From: Butyricicoccus intestinisimiae
Lineage (GTDB): Bacteria > Bacillota > Clostridia > Oscillospirales > Butyricicoccaceae
Reading direction: 5' to 3'
Assembly (NCBI RefSeq): GCF_018918345.1
Contig: NZ_JAHLQI010000007.1
Span: forward strand, 1-64,000
DNA length: 64,000 nt
The position numbers and the translations under genes were made by a program. The notes under the pieces were generated by a model that saw nothing but the letters and a program-made list of their open reading frames with translations, did not search any database and had not been told where the DNA came from. This document shows, one piece after another, positions 31,552-41,200 of the stretch (position 1 is its first letter; each line of letters opens with the position of its first letter).

Positions 31552-32260
31552 TGAATTAAAACTTTATCGTGGAGAAAATGATTACATTGGCGAAATTGAA
31601 TTTCACCCTCCTACTTTACGCGAAGTTGTTGATTTTGGAGAGACAGATTTTTTTGCCATGGTTTATCAGTTCTGTGCGACACCGTATGATTTTATGTCTG
31701 AGTTAGACGATCAAGGAATCAGATACGAAGATATTGATGAATATATATTTTTTATTGCCAATTTATTTGAATCTTTTAATGAAGAAAATACCAAACTTCT
31801 TTTCCCAAATTTGAACGTTAGTAAAATGACTTTGTATCAAAAAACAAATACCGGAGAAATTTTACGAGTTGATCCGGATACAGGTTTGTACATAGATCAA
31901 ACAGTATATCAGGAATTAACCTCTACACTTCGTAAAATATTCGGTTTTAAATATGAACCGAAAGTTGCAGCCACTCCTCTCACTCGTAAAATGATGATTC
32001 GTGCAGCTAGAGAACGCAGAGCGATGTTGGCTACACAGAAACAAAAGTCTACACTGATGCCTTTGGTTTCAACCATGGTGAATATTTCCGATTTTAAATA
32101 CACTCACAAAGAAGTTTGGGATATGTCCTTCTTTGCTTTTATGGATTCAGTAAAACGTGTACAAGCAATTCGTATGGCTACTGCGATGTACACAGGTGGA
32201 TACTTCGGTTTGAAATTGTCCGAGGTAAAAGAATATTTAGATTATGCGCGTCCTCTTTGA
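31544..32260 (+). CDS. Structural-block protein, 238 residues
   Basis: GTG at 31544 chosen, 7 bases after AGGTG (31533-31537); an earlier in-frame start lies inside the previous gene with no ribosome site. MIDELKLYRGENDYIGEIEF. Helical, with many aromatic residues; the C-terminal VWDMSFFAFMDSVKRVQAIR recalls tail-assembly chaperone-type sequences. It precedes the tail tube gene, so a chaperone order inversion is possible. Uncertain. Confidence 0.45.
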   Translation: MIDELKLYRGENDYIGEIEFHPPTLREVVDFGETDFFAMVYQFCATPYDFMSELDDQGIRYEDIDEYIFFIANLFESFNEENTKLLFPNLNVSKMTLYQKTNTGEILRVDPDTGLYIDQTVYQELTSTLRKIFGFKYEPKVAATPLTRKMMIRAARERRAMLATQKQKSTLMPLVSTMVNISDFKYTHKEVWDMSFFAFMDSVKRVQAIRMATAMYTGGYFGLKLSEVKEYLDYARPL

Positions 32261-32302
32261 GGATGCGTTTTTTATTTAACTTTTTAGGAGGTTGTTACAT
32301 AT

Positions 32303-33103
32303 ATGGCTAATACTTTCAACGTAGATGAGCTTATTATTGACCATGTGCTGAGCGGCACTATGTTCGATAAGTCTACTGGTGCTCCGAAGTTTTGTCTGAA
32401 GATGATTGAGGAGCCGACTCTGGAACTCGGCGGCGAGAAGGTTTATGCAGATGACCCGCTGGGTCAGCATATCGCTGCATTCAACCGTTCCAAGACTGCA
32501 ACGTTTTCTGGTTCCAACTCTCTGTTCTCTCTTGGTCTGATGGCAGAACAGGTTGGTGCCGCTAAGAAAGTAGGCACTTCTGAGTCAAAGATTCAGGCAA
32601 TGCGTAGAGAGCAGCTTCAAGTTACTGGTGGCAAAGTAACTCTGAAAGACACTCCGGTTACTGGTACGATTTCTATCGGTAAGATGAACGCTAGTAAGTC
32701 TTTGACTGGCGAGTATATTAAGATCGGTACTGCTTCCAGTGCTGGCGAGGCTAGTGTATCTGCAAAGGTTATCACCATGCCGACTTCTGGTGTATCTGAC
32801 GGTGATTTTGTTTGCGTTTATTACAAGACCGAGATGGAGAATGCTGTTCAGATTACCAACTATGCTGACGCTGTAACCTCTGCTGGCGAGTTCTGGATTG
32901 AGGTTCTGTTTAGTGATAAGTGTAATCAGGCATTACAGTATTATGGTTTCGTAGTCTTCCCGAACGCTGTACTGGATAACAACGCAAGCATCAACCTGAC
33001 CACTGATGGTAAGCACCCGTTCTCTCTGGAAGCAATGGTTGATTACTGCGGCACCAATCAGAATTTGTTCTACATTGTCGTTCCGGACAATGACGCAGCA
33101 TAA
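32303..33103 (+). CDS. Major tail tube protein
   Basis: 266 residues, ATG at 32303 after AGGAGGTTGTTACATAT. Beta-rich, with common-codon bias as in the capsid gene. Layout: MANTFNVDELIIDHVLSGTM start, central hairpins (GGKVTLKDTPVTGTISIGKM), and a C-terminal MVDYCGTNQNLFYIVVPDND. Position and abundance-type codon use indicate the tube subunit. Confidence 0.7.
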   Translation: MANTFNVDELIIDHVLSGTMFDKSTGAPKFCLKMIEEPTLELGGEKVYADDPLGQHIAAFNRSKTATFSGSNSLFSLGLMAEQVGAAKKVGTSESKIQAMRREQLQVTGGKVTLKDTPVTGTISIGKMNASKSLTGEYIKIGTASSAGEASVSAKVITMPTSGVSDGDFVCVYYKTEMENAVQITNYADAVTSAGEFWIEVLFSDKCNQALQYYGFVVFPNAVLDNNASINLTTDGKHPFSLEAMVDYCGTNQNLFYIVVPDNDAA

Positions 33104-33396
33104 TGATTATCAAAGAGTGTGTTATCTGCGGTAATAAATATAAAGTGTGTCCAACGTGTGAAAAGGTCGCTACCTTTTCACCGTGGCGCACTCTAGTTTG
33201 CTGCGCAGATGAATATATGATTTACTCTATCTTATCACAATATGATAATGATAGAGATGCTGATGTTGCTGCAAAAGGTTTGGATCGGATTGGATTATCT
33301 AAAAAGACAATTGCTACATACAGACCTTCTGTAAAGAATCAGATAACTGAGATTTACAGAAAACAGAAAAAATCACAAGAGCATAAAAATGATTAA
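33103..33396 (+). CDS. Cysteine-rich small protein, 97 residues
   Basis: ATG overlaps the tail tube stop (TAATG). Begins MIIKECVICGNKYKVCPTCE, then FSPWRTLVCC: six cysteines, zinc-finger-like, followed by a helical basic tail. The pattern C--CG--Y-VC--C is repeated in the next small gene, so the two look like paralogues. Role unknown. Confidence 0.6.
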   Translation: MIIKECVICGNKYKVCPTCEKVATFSPWRTLVCCADEYMIYSILSQYDNDRDADVAAKGLDRIGLSKKTIATYRPSVKNQITEIYRKQKKSQEHKND

Positions 33397-33520
33397 GACT
33401 TGCGAAGTCTGCGGGAAGGAGTATCGAATTTGTGATTGTCCCAAAGAAATATTTTTCTTTTGGAAGAATCACTGTTGTTCCCCAGCATGTTTTGCTTTAT
33501 GGGCAAAAGATCATTTATAA
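33389..33520 (+). CDS. Cysteine-rich microprotein, 43 residues
   Basis: ATG at 33389 overlapping the previous gene by 8 bases. MIKTCEVCGKEYRICDCPKE, then FFFWKNHCCSPACFALWAKD HL. Same zinc-finger pattern as the gene before it, lacking its C-terminal half. A real but very short gene, or a truncated duplicate. Confidence 0.5.
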   Translation: MIKTCEVCGKEYRICDCPKEIFFFWKNHCCSPACFALWAKDHL

Positions 33521-33525
33521 ATTTT

Positions 33526-33557
33526 AAGGGGACAGGTTTATGCTTGTCCCCTTTTTT
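33526..33557 (+). terminator. Intrinsic terminator
   Basis: AAGGGGACA, loop, TGTCCCCTTTTTT: a 9-bp stem with T-run right after the microprotein gene, ending the head/tail-tube transcription unit. Confidence 0.85.
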
Positions 33558-33572
33558 GACAAAGGAGATTAT

Positions 33573-34019
33573 ATGCCCTCAAAATATAATGTAAGTTCTG
33601 ACATTGCGAAGCGCACTTGGAATGGTGTCGTATATGATTCTGCTGTTGAGATGAAGTTTGCAAGAGATTATATAGAACCACGATTATTATCCGGAGAACT
33701 TTTAAAAGCAGAACGTCAAATTAAATATATTTTACAACCTTCTTTTAAACATAATGATATGTTAATTCGACCGATCAACTACGTTGCAGATTTTGTAATT
33801 ACATACGCTGATGGTCATCAAGTTGTTATAGATATAAAAGGTATGCCGGATGCAACCGCAAAGTTAAAGAGGAAACTCTTTTTTTACCGCTATCCAGATA
33901 TTGATTATCAATGGATCTCTTACTCAAAAATTGACGGCGGCTGGATCACATACGAAGCCCTTGCAAAAGCAAGAAAAGCTCGTAAAAAACAACGCGCGTT
34001 AGATAAGAAAGGAAAATGA
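33573..34019 (+). CDS. DUF1064-like nuclease
   Basis: ATG at 33573 behind AAAGGAGATTAT; an in-frame ATG at 33540 lies inside the terminator. 148 residues. E in AVEMKFARDYIE, Q in ILQPSF, YVADFVITYADGHQVVIDIK (D and ExK-like D-x-K) and the following helix match the phage DUF1064 endonuclease family, a PD-(D/E)xK-type fold. Its place between tail tube and tail chaperone genes is unusual; such nucleases are normally with replication genes. Confidence 0.6.
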   Translation: MPSKYNVSSDIAKRTWNGVVYDSAVEMKFARDYIEPRLLSGELLKAERQIKYILQPSFKHNDMLIRPINYVADFVITYADGHQVVIDIKGMPDATAKLKRKLFFYRYPDIDYQWISYSKIDGGWITYEALAKARKARKKQRALDKKGK

Positions 34020-34020
34020 T

Positions 34021-34545
34021 ATGTTAGACATCAAAGAGTTGAACACTAAGGTAACAACTGTTGAATGGATTGATCCAAACGGTAAGATTCATCCGATTCA
34101 GATCAAAGAATTATTGAATGCGTCTGAAATGAATGACTTATACAATATTGTTTTGAACAGTGTTAAGTTCGCAAACGCAGATGGCAAGGAAGTATATCAC
34201 CCACAGTTTTTGGAGTATTTTTGGAGATTTGCTGTAATTAACGCATATACAGATGCAGATCTGCCAGCCGACCAAACTGATATGTGTTATATGTTATGTT
34301 ATTCTGACTTGTGGGATACCGTAGAAGCAAACACCTCTATGAATCAGTTGTCAGATATTTATCTTGCAATTAAGGAACAGTTAGATGCTGATGAAAAGAG
34401 AGCTTGTTCAGCTATCGGTTTTCAGAACATCTTAAATGATGTTAATGATATTATGCAAGCTCTGGTCAACTTTGACGGATTGCCGCAATGGTTAGCAGAC
34501 AAAACGTCTGATTCTGTTAAGCCGCTGACAGGTGTAAATAAATAA
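34021..34545 (+). CDS. Tail assembly chaperone candidate
   Basis: 174 residues, ATG at 34021 after AAGAAAGGAAAATGAT. Helical with an N-terminal beta part (TTVEWIDPNGKIHPIQIKEL). Position directly before the tape-measure gene and size match the G-type tail chaperone. A slippery frameshift into the next gene is not obvious. Confidence 0.6.
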   Translation: MLDIKELNTKVTTVEWIDPNGKIHPIQIKELLNASEMNDLYNIVLNSVKFANADGKEVYHPQFLEYFWRFAVINAYTDADLPADQTDMCYMLCYSDLWDTVEANTSMNQLSDIYLAIKEQLDADEKRACSAIGFQNILNDVNDIMQALVNFDGLPQWLADKTSDSVKPLTGVNK

Positions 34546-34546
34546 T

Positions 34547-34972
34547 ATGGAAGTTACGTGGAGGCAACTAGAGAAGATTATTATGTCTTCTATCGAGACT
34601 GCGGTGCGCACTACGGTAATTGAGACAGAGAGACAATACGCTGCTTCTTATGCGGGGAAAAGTTCTTCGTTAAGCAGCGTAGGTAATTATGCAACTTTTA
34701 TTAGTCGTGCAGGGACATCTGTAGATGGAGCGGTCATGCCTGTTGCATCTCCGCGTTCGTCTGTCTGGAAAAATCCAAAAAGGCAACCAACTCCGATGAG
34801 TCACGCTTATATGATGGAAGTTGGTGGGCAGATGGATTTAATCAAATACATCCGCTCTGGATATAAAAATACTTCTTATCGTAGACCGGCTGTTCCACGG
34901 TATGCACTCATGCAATCTGCCATGAATGCAACGCTTGTAAAAAATATGGTAAACCAAGGTTTCACAAAGTAG
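34547..34972 (+). CDS. Tail-block hypothetical protein, 141 residues
   Basis: ATG at 34547, one base after the chaperone stop, suggesting coupling. MEVTWRQLEKIIMSSIETAV then a Ser/Ala-rich middle and a basic C-terminus. It could be the second chaperone component or a tail-completion protein. No motif. Confidence 0.5.
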   Translation: MEVTWRQLEKIIMSSIETAVRTTVIETERQYAASYAGKSSSLSSVGNYATFISRAGTSVDGAVMPVASPRSSVWKNPKRQPTPMSHAYMMEVGGQMDLIKYIRSGYKNTSYRRPAVPRYALMQSAMNATLVKNMVNQGFTK

Positions 34973-34982
34973 GTGATAGCGA

Positions 34983-37259
34983 ATGGCTGTAAGCGATATG
35001 AAAGTTAGAGTTGGTGTAACACTTGATCCAAATAGTAAAAACCAGCTAAAGTCTCAACTTGAAGGTAGTATTCCAGATATTCCGGTGCATGTCACAGCGG
35101 ATGTTAGTAAGGCAAAAAATACTATCGACAGTTTTATATCTGGGTATCGCAATAAAAATATTAAGCTGACTATTGACGGCAATTTTTCCAACGTCACAAG
35201 TGGCTTAAAAACCATTGAAAGAAACGCTGCTAAATTAAAGCAGCAGTTCTCAAAAGGATTCTCCGGAGTTAATATCTCCGAAGGATTCAATGCGAACCAG
35301 ACCTTTTCAGAATTTAATAAAATCAAGTCGCAGTTGGATAAACTAGGTAACTACAAATTCAACTGGGATTTTTCTTTTGATAACGATCAGCAGATTGTTG
35401 CGGAAATTACGAGTGTTGATGGTGCTGTGCAACGGCTGTATTATACGTTGCAGCAAGTAGGAGATCAACGCTTCTATGTTCTCGATAACATTGATACAAC
35501 CGGTATCACAAATGCAGACGCAAAAGTTGAACAGTTAGGTAAAACACTTGCGAATCTTCAAGGCAAGTTCGATGCATTAAAAGGCGCGGAAAAACTCGAT
35601 TTAAAAATTGCTGCCGGAAAATCTTTAAAACCAGATTTAGATAATGCTACTGCTGCGTTGCAAAAATTACAGTCTGCTGCGAATGTTTCTAAGTCTGACC
35701 TGAATGCTTTGGCTCAGTCTTTGGCAACTATTAAAGCCAACCTTAATATCAGCGAGAAATCCGCCACTAAAAATGCTGCCGAGCAATATAAGCAAGATTC
35801 TAAAGCTGCACAACAGCTTGCTTCTGATCTCAGAGAATTAAATACACTATCTCGCACTTTTAACGAGTTTATGGCGAACAATACGAAAGCAGCAAACTTC
35901 GGTAATCTATCTTCGTTACAAGCTCAACTAAAAGAAGTAAAGTCCACATACGAGTCTACAAAAACAATTGACCACGAGCAGTTCAGCAAACTGAGCACTT
36001 CTATTCGAGATGGAATGTCTTCTGCAAAACAGTTTGGTGCTACGGGTTCAACGGCCTTTGAGCAGGTTGTTTCCAAGGCAAAAGAACTGGGAACTTACTT
36101 AGCATCGAGTATGATGTTTGCAACCGTCATTCAGGGAATTAGATCTATTTCCACAGAAGTCCGAGAGATGGACTCTGCAATGACGGATTTAAAGAAAACA
36201 ACTGATGGATCAAAGCAGGATTATGCAAACTTCTTGAACGGTACACAACAGACCGCTCAAGAAATTGGCACCAAAACATCTGATCTTGTTTTATCTGCGG
36301 CTGAATGGTCACGCTCTGGTTACAATTCATTGAGTGATGCTCAAGAGTTGTCCAAGTGGGCAAACGTTTACACAAACGTGTCTGAGTACAACGATGTATC
36401 AGAAGCAACCAAGTCTTTGATCTCGACCATGAAAGCATATGGCAAAGAGGTTTCAGATGTTTCGTCAATTGTTGACGAATTCAATGCTGTCGGTAATACG
36501 ACTGCTACAACGTCTCAGGGTATTGGCGATGCTCTTGCCAGAGCCGGTTCTGCTCTTTCTACTTCTGGCAACTCTCTTGAGCAGTCAATCGGATTAGTAG
36601 TCGCTGGTAACAACAGCTTACAAGATCCAGAAAAAGTTGGTAATGGTTTAAAAACGATTTCTCTGCGTCTGCGTAGCACTAAGGGCGAACTAGAAGCTCT
36701 TGGTTTAGAGAGTGACGGAGCAGCGGAATCTGTTACAAAATTACAGACCCAGCTTTTGAATGCTACGAATGGTCGCGTGAACATCTTCGATGCAAACGGC
36801 GATTTTAAAAGCACGTATGAAATTTTAACAGACCTCTCTAAAGTGTGGGGAGATCTTGATACTGTGCAGCAAGCAAACATTACAACATGGATTGCTGGCG
36901 CGACACAGGCAAACTTATTCTCGTCTTTGATGACAAACATGGGCGAGGGTGCGGAAGCTATGTCTACTGCACTGAACAGCAGTGGCTCTGCTATGCAAGA
37001 GAACTCTCGATACATGGATTCAATCGAAGGTAAAATGTCTCAGTTAAGCTCTACCTTCCAGACATTATCTACCGACTTACTGAGTTCTGATTTGTTTAAA
37101 GCCGCCGTGACAGGAGCTAACGAGTTTCTCCAAGTCATTGATAAAATTGTATCTGCCACACATGGTCTTGCAGTTCCGATTGCCGGAGCGGGAGCATTTG
37201 GCATTTTCGAACTCGTAAAGAATCTTGGTCAACTTAAACACGGTTGCATACCTATGATT
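34983..37259 (+). CDS. Tape measure protein, exon 1
   Basis: ATG at 34983 after AGGTGATAGCGA. N-terminal 760 residues of the tape measure: long helices with Ala/Lys/Gln, the TMP core with VREMDSAMTDLKKTTDGSKQ, ANFLNGTQQTAQEIGTKTSD and SISLRLRSTKGELEALG. It would set tail length. The frame continues in intron sequence and stops at a TAA at 37260. It resumes in the same phase at 38198 after the group I intron; the joined protein would be about 2,635 residues. The exact 5' splice point is inferred. Confidence 0.85.
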
Positions 37260-37661
37260 TAAACGGGCCTACTTCGCGCACAAGAATACAACGGAAATGG
37301 TGTTGTAAACAAGTGGCGTTAATATAGGCGAGCGTTATGCTCGATGAGATTCTTTATATTACCTAGAGGAGTAATGGCGGTATTGCAATCCGCTTTGCTG
37401 GAACGAGAAGTTACACAATACCAAAACGGAATCGGTGACGATAAACGGTAATGGTTTAAAAAATTGTGTTGCGAATAAAAGTCATCTTTTATTGTGCTCC
37501 AATCAGCAGTGCACAGTCTGACACATGGTAAAGAATATATGCGGATAAAACCGAGAAAATCTTTTTTACAGACTGGACATTCAGAGACTACCGATCCTCT
37601 CTGCCCTGCCGACCTTATAGGCTGGACAGATAATGTATAGTCCATATTTAAAATTGCAAAT

Positions 37662-37690
37662 AAAAAGAACCGCTTTACAGCGATTCTTTT
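37662..37690 (-). terminator. Bidirectional hairpin terminator inside the intron
   Basis: AAAAAGAAC-CGCT-TTAC-AGCG-ATTCTTTT. On the minus strand it follows the zinc-ribbon gene (stop at 37697) with a T-run. It would stop antisense transcription before the catalytic core of the intron. On the plus strand its U-run could also affect tape-measure transcription. Confidence 0.6.
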
Positions 37691-37696
37691 CATCAT

Positions 37697-38161
37697 TTAA
37701 AAATTAGCTTTGCAGTTGTTGCAATGATATGTTTTTCCCATCTTTGCGCCAGCTAAACCCAATGTACCGACAGAAAGCAATCTGCTGCCAGCACCAATCT
37801 TTTTTAAGTTTGTAGAATTGCAAAACGGACAGTGTGGCTTTTTGGCTTCAATTTCTTCTTGTATCTTACGTTTTGCTACAATGTATTCCGCATCTGTTAG
37901 TTTACGAATAACGGTACATGTTTCGCCGCAATTTGAACAGTCTCCACACAAATATGGAATTATTGTTTTCAGATGAAACTCTGTTCCACCGCATTTTTCG
38001 CATTTAAATTTCGCAGCATATTCTTGAACAACAGGTTCTTGCATAATTTTTTCTTCTTCTTTCTGCTGCTCGATTACAGACATAGGACACCCGCAGTTCG
38101 GACAACATTCGGCGTGCTCAGAAAATTCTTTATTACATTCAGGACATTTTACTAGTGCCAT
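37697..38161 (-). CDS. Antisense zinc-ribbon protein inside the intron (moron-like)
   Basis: 154 residues, ATG at 38161 behind AAAGGATGTGATAAT. Three zinc ribbons: CPECNKEFSEHAECCPNCGC (residues 5-24), CEKCGG...CGDCSNCG (about 54-80) and CPFC...CNNC (about 112-151), with a Gly/Ala patch before the last. Zinc-ribbon proteins of this type are common accessory genes in Firmicutes genomes and phages; target unknown. It has its own promoter and terminator, so it could be expressed from the prophage state independently of the tail genes. Confidence 0.75.
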   Translation of the reverse strand: MALVKCPECNKEFSEHAECCPNCGCPMSVIEQQKEEEKIMQEPVVQEYAAKFKCEKCGGTEFHLKTIIPYLCGDCSNCGETCTVIRKLTDAEYIVAKRKIQEEIEAKKPHCPFCNSTNLKKIGAGSRLLSVGTLGLAGAKMGKTYHCNNCKANF

Positions 38162-38181
38162 ATTATCACATCCTTTTGTAT

Positions 38182-38210
38182 ATTATATCATGATACGTCA
38201 TTTAAATCAA
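38182..38210 (-). promoter_or_regulatory. Promoter of the intron-borne gene
   Basis: Minus strand TTGATT (38210-38205), 17 bases, TATAAT (38187-38182). The -35 falls in the second tape-measure exon while the -10 is in the intron, so the promoter spans the splice junction. Confidence 0.7.
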
Positions 38211-41200
38211 TAGGTACTTTTATCTCTGATATACAAAAGTTAAATGGTGCATTTGGCGATCTAAAGAAAGTTGAAGCAGCAGCACAAGTTCTGCAAGGTA
38301 TCCCAAATATTTTTAAAAAACTTGCTATCTCTAAGTCTGGTTTGACAGGAGAAGCCGCAGCAGCAGCAGCTAATGTAGCAGGGTTAGCTGCTGCCGAAAC
38401 CGGAGCTTCTGCTGCTACTGTAGGATTTGGAGCTGCATTATCAGCAGCCGGAGCAGCAGCTAAAACATTCTTCGTTGCTTTGGCAACTAATCCGGTTACA
38501 TACCTTGTAGCTGGATTAACTATAGCCGCTGCTATTGCATATAAAACAGCTCATGCTTTTGATGATGCCGTAGAGCAAGCGCAAAATTCTGCATCGGAAT
38601 ATCAGAGTTCTCAAACAGAATTGAGTTCGTTAAACTCTGAGCTTGAGACTACCAATTCAAGAATCAAAGAAATTCAATCTTCTGGTACAATCAGCTTGAC
38701 GGATGAAGCTGAACTTTCTAAGCTGCAAGCTCAAAGAAAAGAATTAGAGCAGCAAGTTAAATACAAAGAAAAACTTGCTAAAACAAAAGCTACCGAAGCT
38801 GCTCAAACAGCAACAAATGCTTTGAAAGAAACCAACGGTGTTAAAACTTTATCCGATAGAGACGCTACGTCTTTTACTGGTCCATACCAGCATACAACCA
38901 GTAAAAATGTTATTGAGTCCGTCCAGAAAGATCTGCGAAAACTTCAAGAGTTGAAAAAAGATCAGCAAGAAGCATACAAAAACTTTAACGAGTCGGGCGG
39001 CGAAGATAAATACAGAAAGCAAGTAGACAATTACGGAAAAGAAATTGACGAATACAGAGATCATCTTTCTGAAAATGTTTCTATTATTCAAGAACAATAT
39101 GATACACTAGCTTCTGCTTATAAAAAAGGTGTTTTAAATGCCGATCAGATTGAAGCTATGCGCTCTGCAAAACAGATTTTATCTGATTATAGCTCATTGG
39201 ATATGACCGGTACAGAGAAGTCTCTGAACAATCTAAATACTTTCTTTTCTTCCGATATGGGACATAGCGGTATCGAAGATTATCTGACTCGTGTTGCTAA
39301 ATCTGGTGGAGATGTAAACGAAGCACTGGCCCACTTAGGTCTAACTGCTAAAGACTTAGGTACAAACAACAAAGATTTACGTGCTTACTTTAATGATATT
39401 GCCAAAGCTGCCGAAGACGCTTCAAGTTCTGTACAAAAGGTAGATGGTTCCTTCTCTGGTATCGCTTCTGCATTTGAATCTCAAAATGGTGGAGATAATC
39501 TCGATTCGTTTTTAGATTTCTTGAGTAAAGCAAACCAGTTAAAGAAAGCTGGCAAGACAGGTACAGATGACTTCCAATCTGTGTCTACATTTATGAGCGG
39601 TAGTACAGACATTAAATCCAGTCTGGAAAACTATCAAAAGAATGTAGATTACTTAGAAAAGTATCTGTCTAAAGATAAAGAAGGTGCGTATTCTACCACT
39701 GAATCTGGAATGAAACAGTGGGCAAAAGATATTACCGAAGTTGGTAATAACGCTCTTGCTGCCGGTAAACAGATTGAAACTACAGACGATTTAGCAAAAG
39801 AACTCGGTACTTCTGCTGGCGTTCTGGAACTTGCATTGTCAGCATTCCAAGATTATGACATCTCTACTCCGTTTGATAATCTTCCGCGTGCTGCTGAGAA
39901 TTTAGAAAAAGCTAAAGCAGAGTTAACCAGCTTACAAGAATTGTACGATTCGATGGATGCTGGTGACACAAAAAAGAAACTCGGAGAGTCTATTGATAGC
40001 TTTCAAGCTCAGATTGATGCTGCAAATGGTGATCTATCTAAGCTAGATAAAGACATCGTTTTGAACATGAAGCTAACATATGACTTAGCTGAGATTCAAG
40101 CACAAATTGACCATGTTCAAGATATTGTCACAAACAGTGGTGATAATCAATCTAAGTCGGAAAATCTTGCTGAACTGATTGCTTTAAAAGAGCAAAGAAA
40201 CAAAATTCTGCTGGAAGGTACGAACCTGACAGAAGAAGCAGTTATCACAATTTCGCCTAAATATAAAATGGCGAATGATTCTATTGGTAAATTACAAGGC
40301 TTACTTGCAACCGGCAAAGACTTCGATGGAAATCAACTAAGCGAAAAAGCAATAGTTAGCATTCAAACTCAGATCAGTAATCTTTCATCTATCAAGGGTG
40401 AAATTTTAACTGCGTTCAGGGATGCTCATCCAGAGATTACTGCGGAAACTGATACATCAGTAGCCGAAGCTACGTTCAATGAGTGGATCAATTCTGAGGA
40501 AGGCAAAAAAGTTGAAGCAAAAGTAGAAGCTAAAACAGATGAGGCTTTGCAGCAAATTGCTGATCTGATGGGCATAGATCTTGGCGAACTAAAAGTCAAA
40601 CTTGGGTTAGATTCAACAGATGCGGATAATAAATTAAAAGCCACCGAGCAAAGTATGCAATCTTTGGACGATAGTAAGGTTGTCAATTTAATTGCCGAAG
40701 ATAATGCAAGCGGCACAATTCAAAGCGTTGCTTCTTCTATTTTAGGTATTCCAGAGAATGAAGTTACGAACTTAATCGCGCAAGATGACATGACTGGTGT
40801 TGTACTAGCCTGTGCTTCTTATTTAGGAGATCTTCCTACTTTTGTCGTGACACAGATGATGGCTCAGGACAATGCTTCTGGGGCATTTCAAGTAGCAGTC
40901 GACTATGTTCGACAGCTTAATACTACTACCACTACTACAACAACCACTTCTGGTACAGATGGTGTCGTAGCTCAACTTGGACTCGTATCCTCCGCTAAAG
41001 ATAGTGCTAGTGGCAGTGCAACAGTCAATGTTTCGTCTTCCGGTGCTACTAGCACCACCGGACAGCTTGGAACTGTAAAAGCTGCTGCTTCTGCGGTTGG
41101 AGCTTCTAATCCTATTGTTCGTGTTGCCGCAAACGCAGCTCAAGCAATTTCAACTTTAGGTGCGGTATCCGCAATTCGTATCGCTGGAAAACAGTTCAAG

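Larger units (their letters stand above)
37260..38197 (+). ncRNA. Group I self-splicing intron in the tape-measure gene
   Basis: The core is recognisable: P3 ATCGGT (37431-37436) pairs with ACCGAT (37590-37595). P7 is GACTA (37586-37590, inside TTCAGAGACTACC) paired with TAGTC (37638-37642, inside AATGTATAGTCC), the classical R and S elements. P8 is TCTGCCCTGCC/GGCTGGACAGA between them. The tape-measure frame breaks and resumes in the same phase on either side. The 3' end is set after G38197 (terminal G expected). For the 5' end, 37259/37260 (intron starts TAA, as many do) and 37229/37230 are both in phase. No homing endonuclease is seen; instead a minus-strand zinc-ribbon gene lies between P7 and the 3' end. 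Confidence 0.75.

Noticed and set aside
32116-32310. Plus-strand frame overlapping the end of gene 31544-32260
   Set aside because: Out-of-frame shadow without its own ribosome site; the region's coding pattern fits the longer gene.
36145-37015. Long minus-strand frames inside the tape-measure gene
   Set aside because: Shadows of the plus-strand coding sequence; no ribosome sites and codon use does not fit.
37319-37696. Minus-strand frame of 125 codons with CPVCKKDF
   Set aside because: It is antisense to the P3-P8 core of the group I intron, has no ribosome site, and the base pairing of the core explains the sequence.
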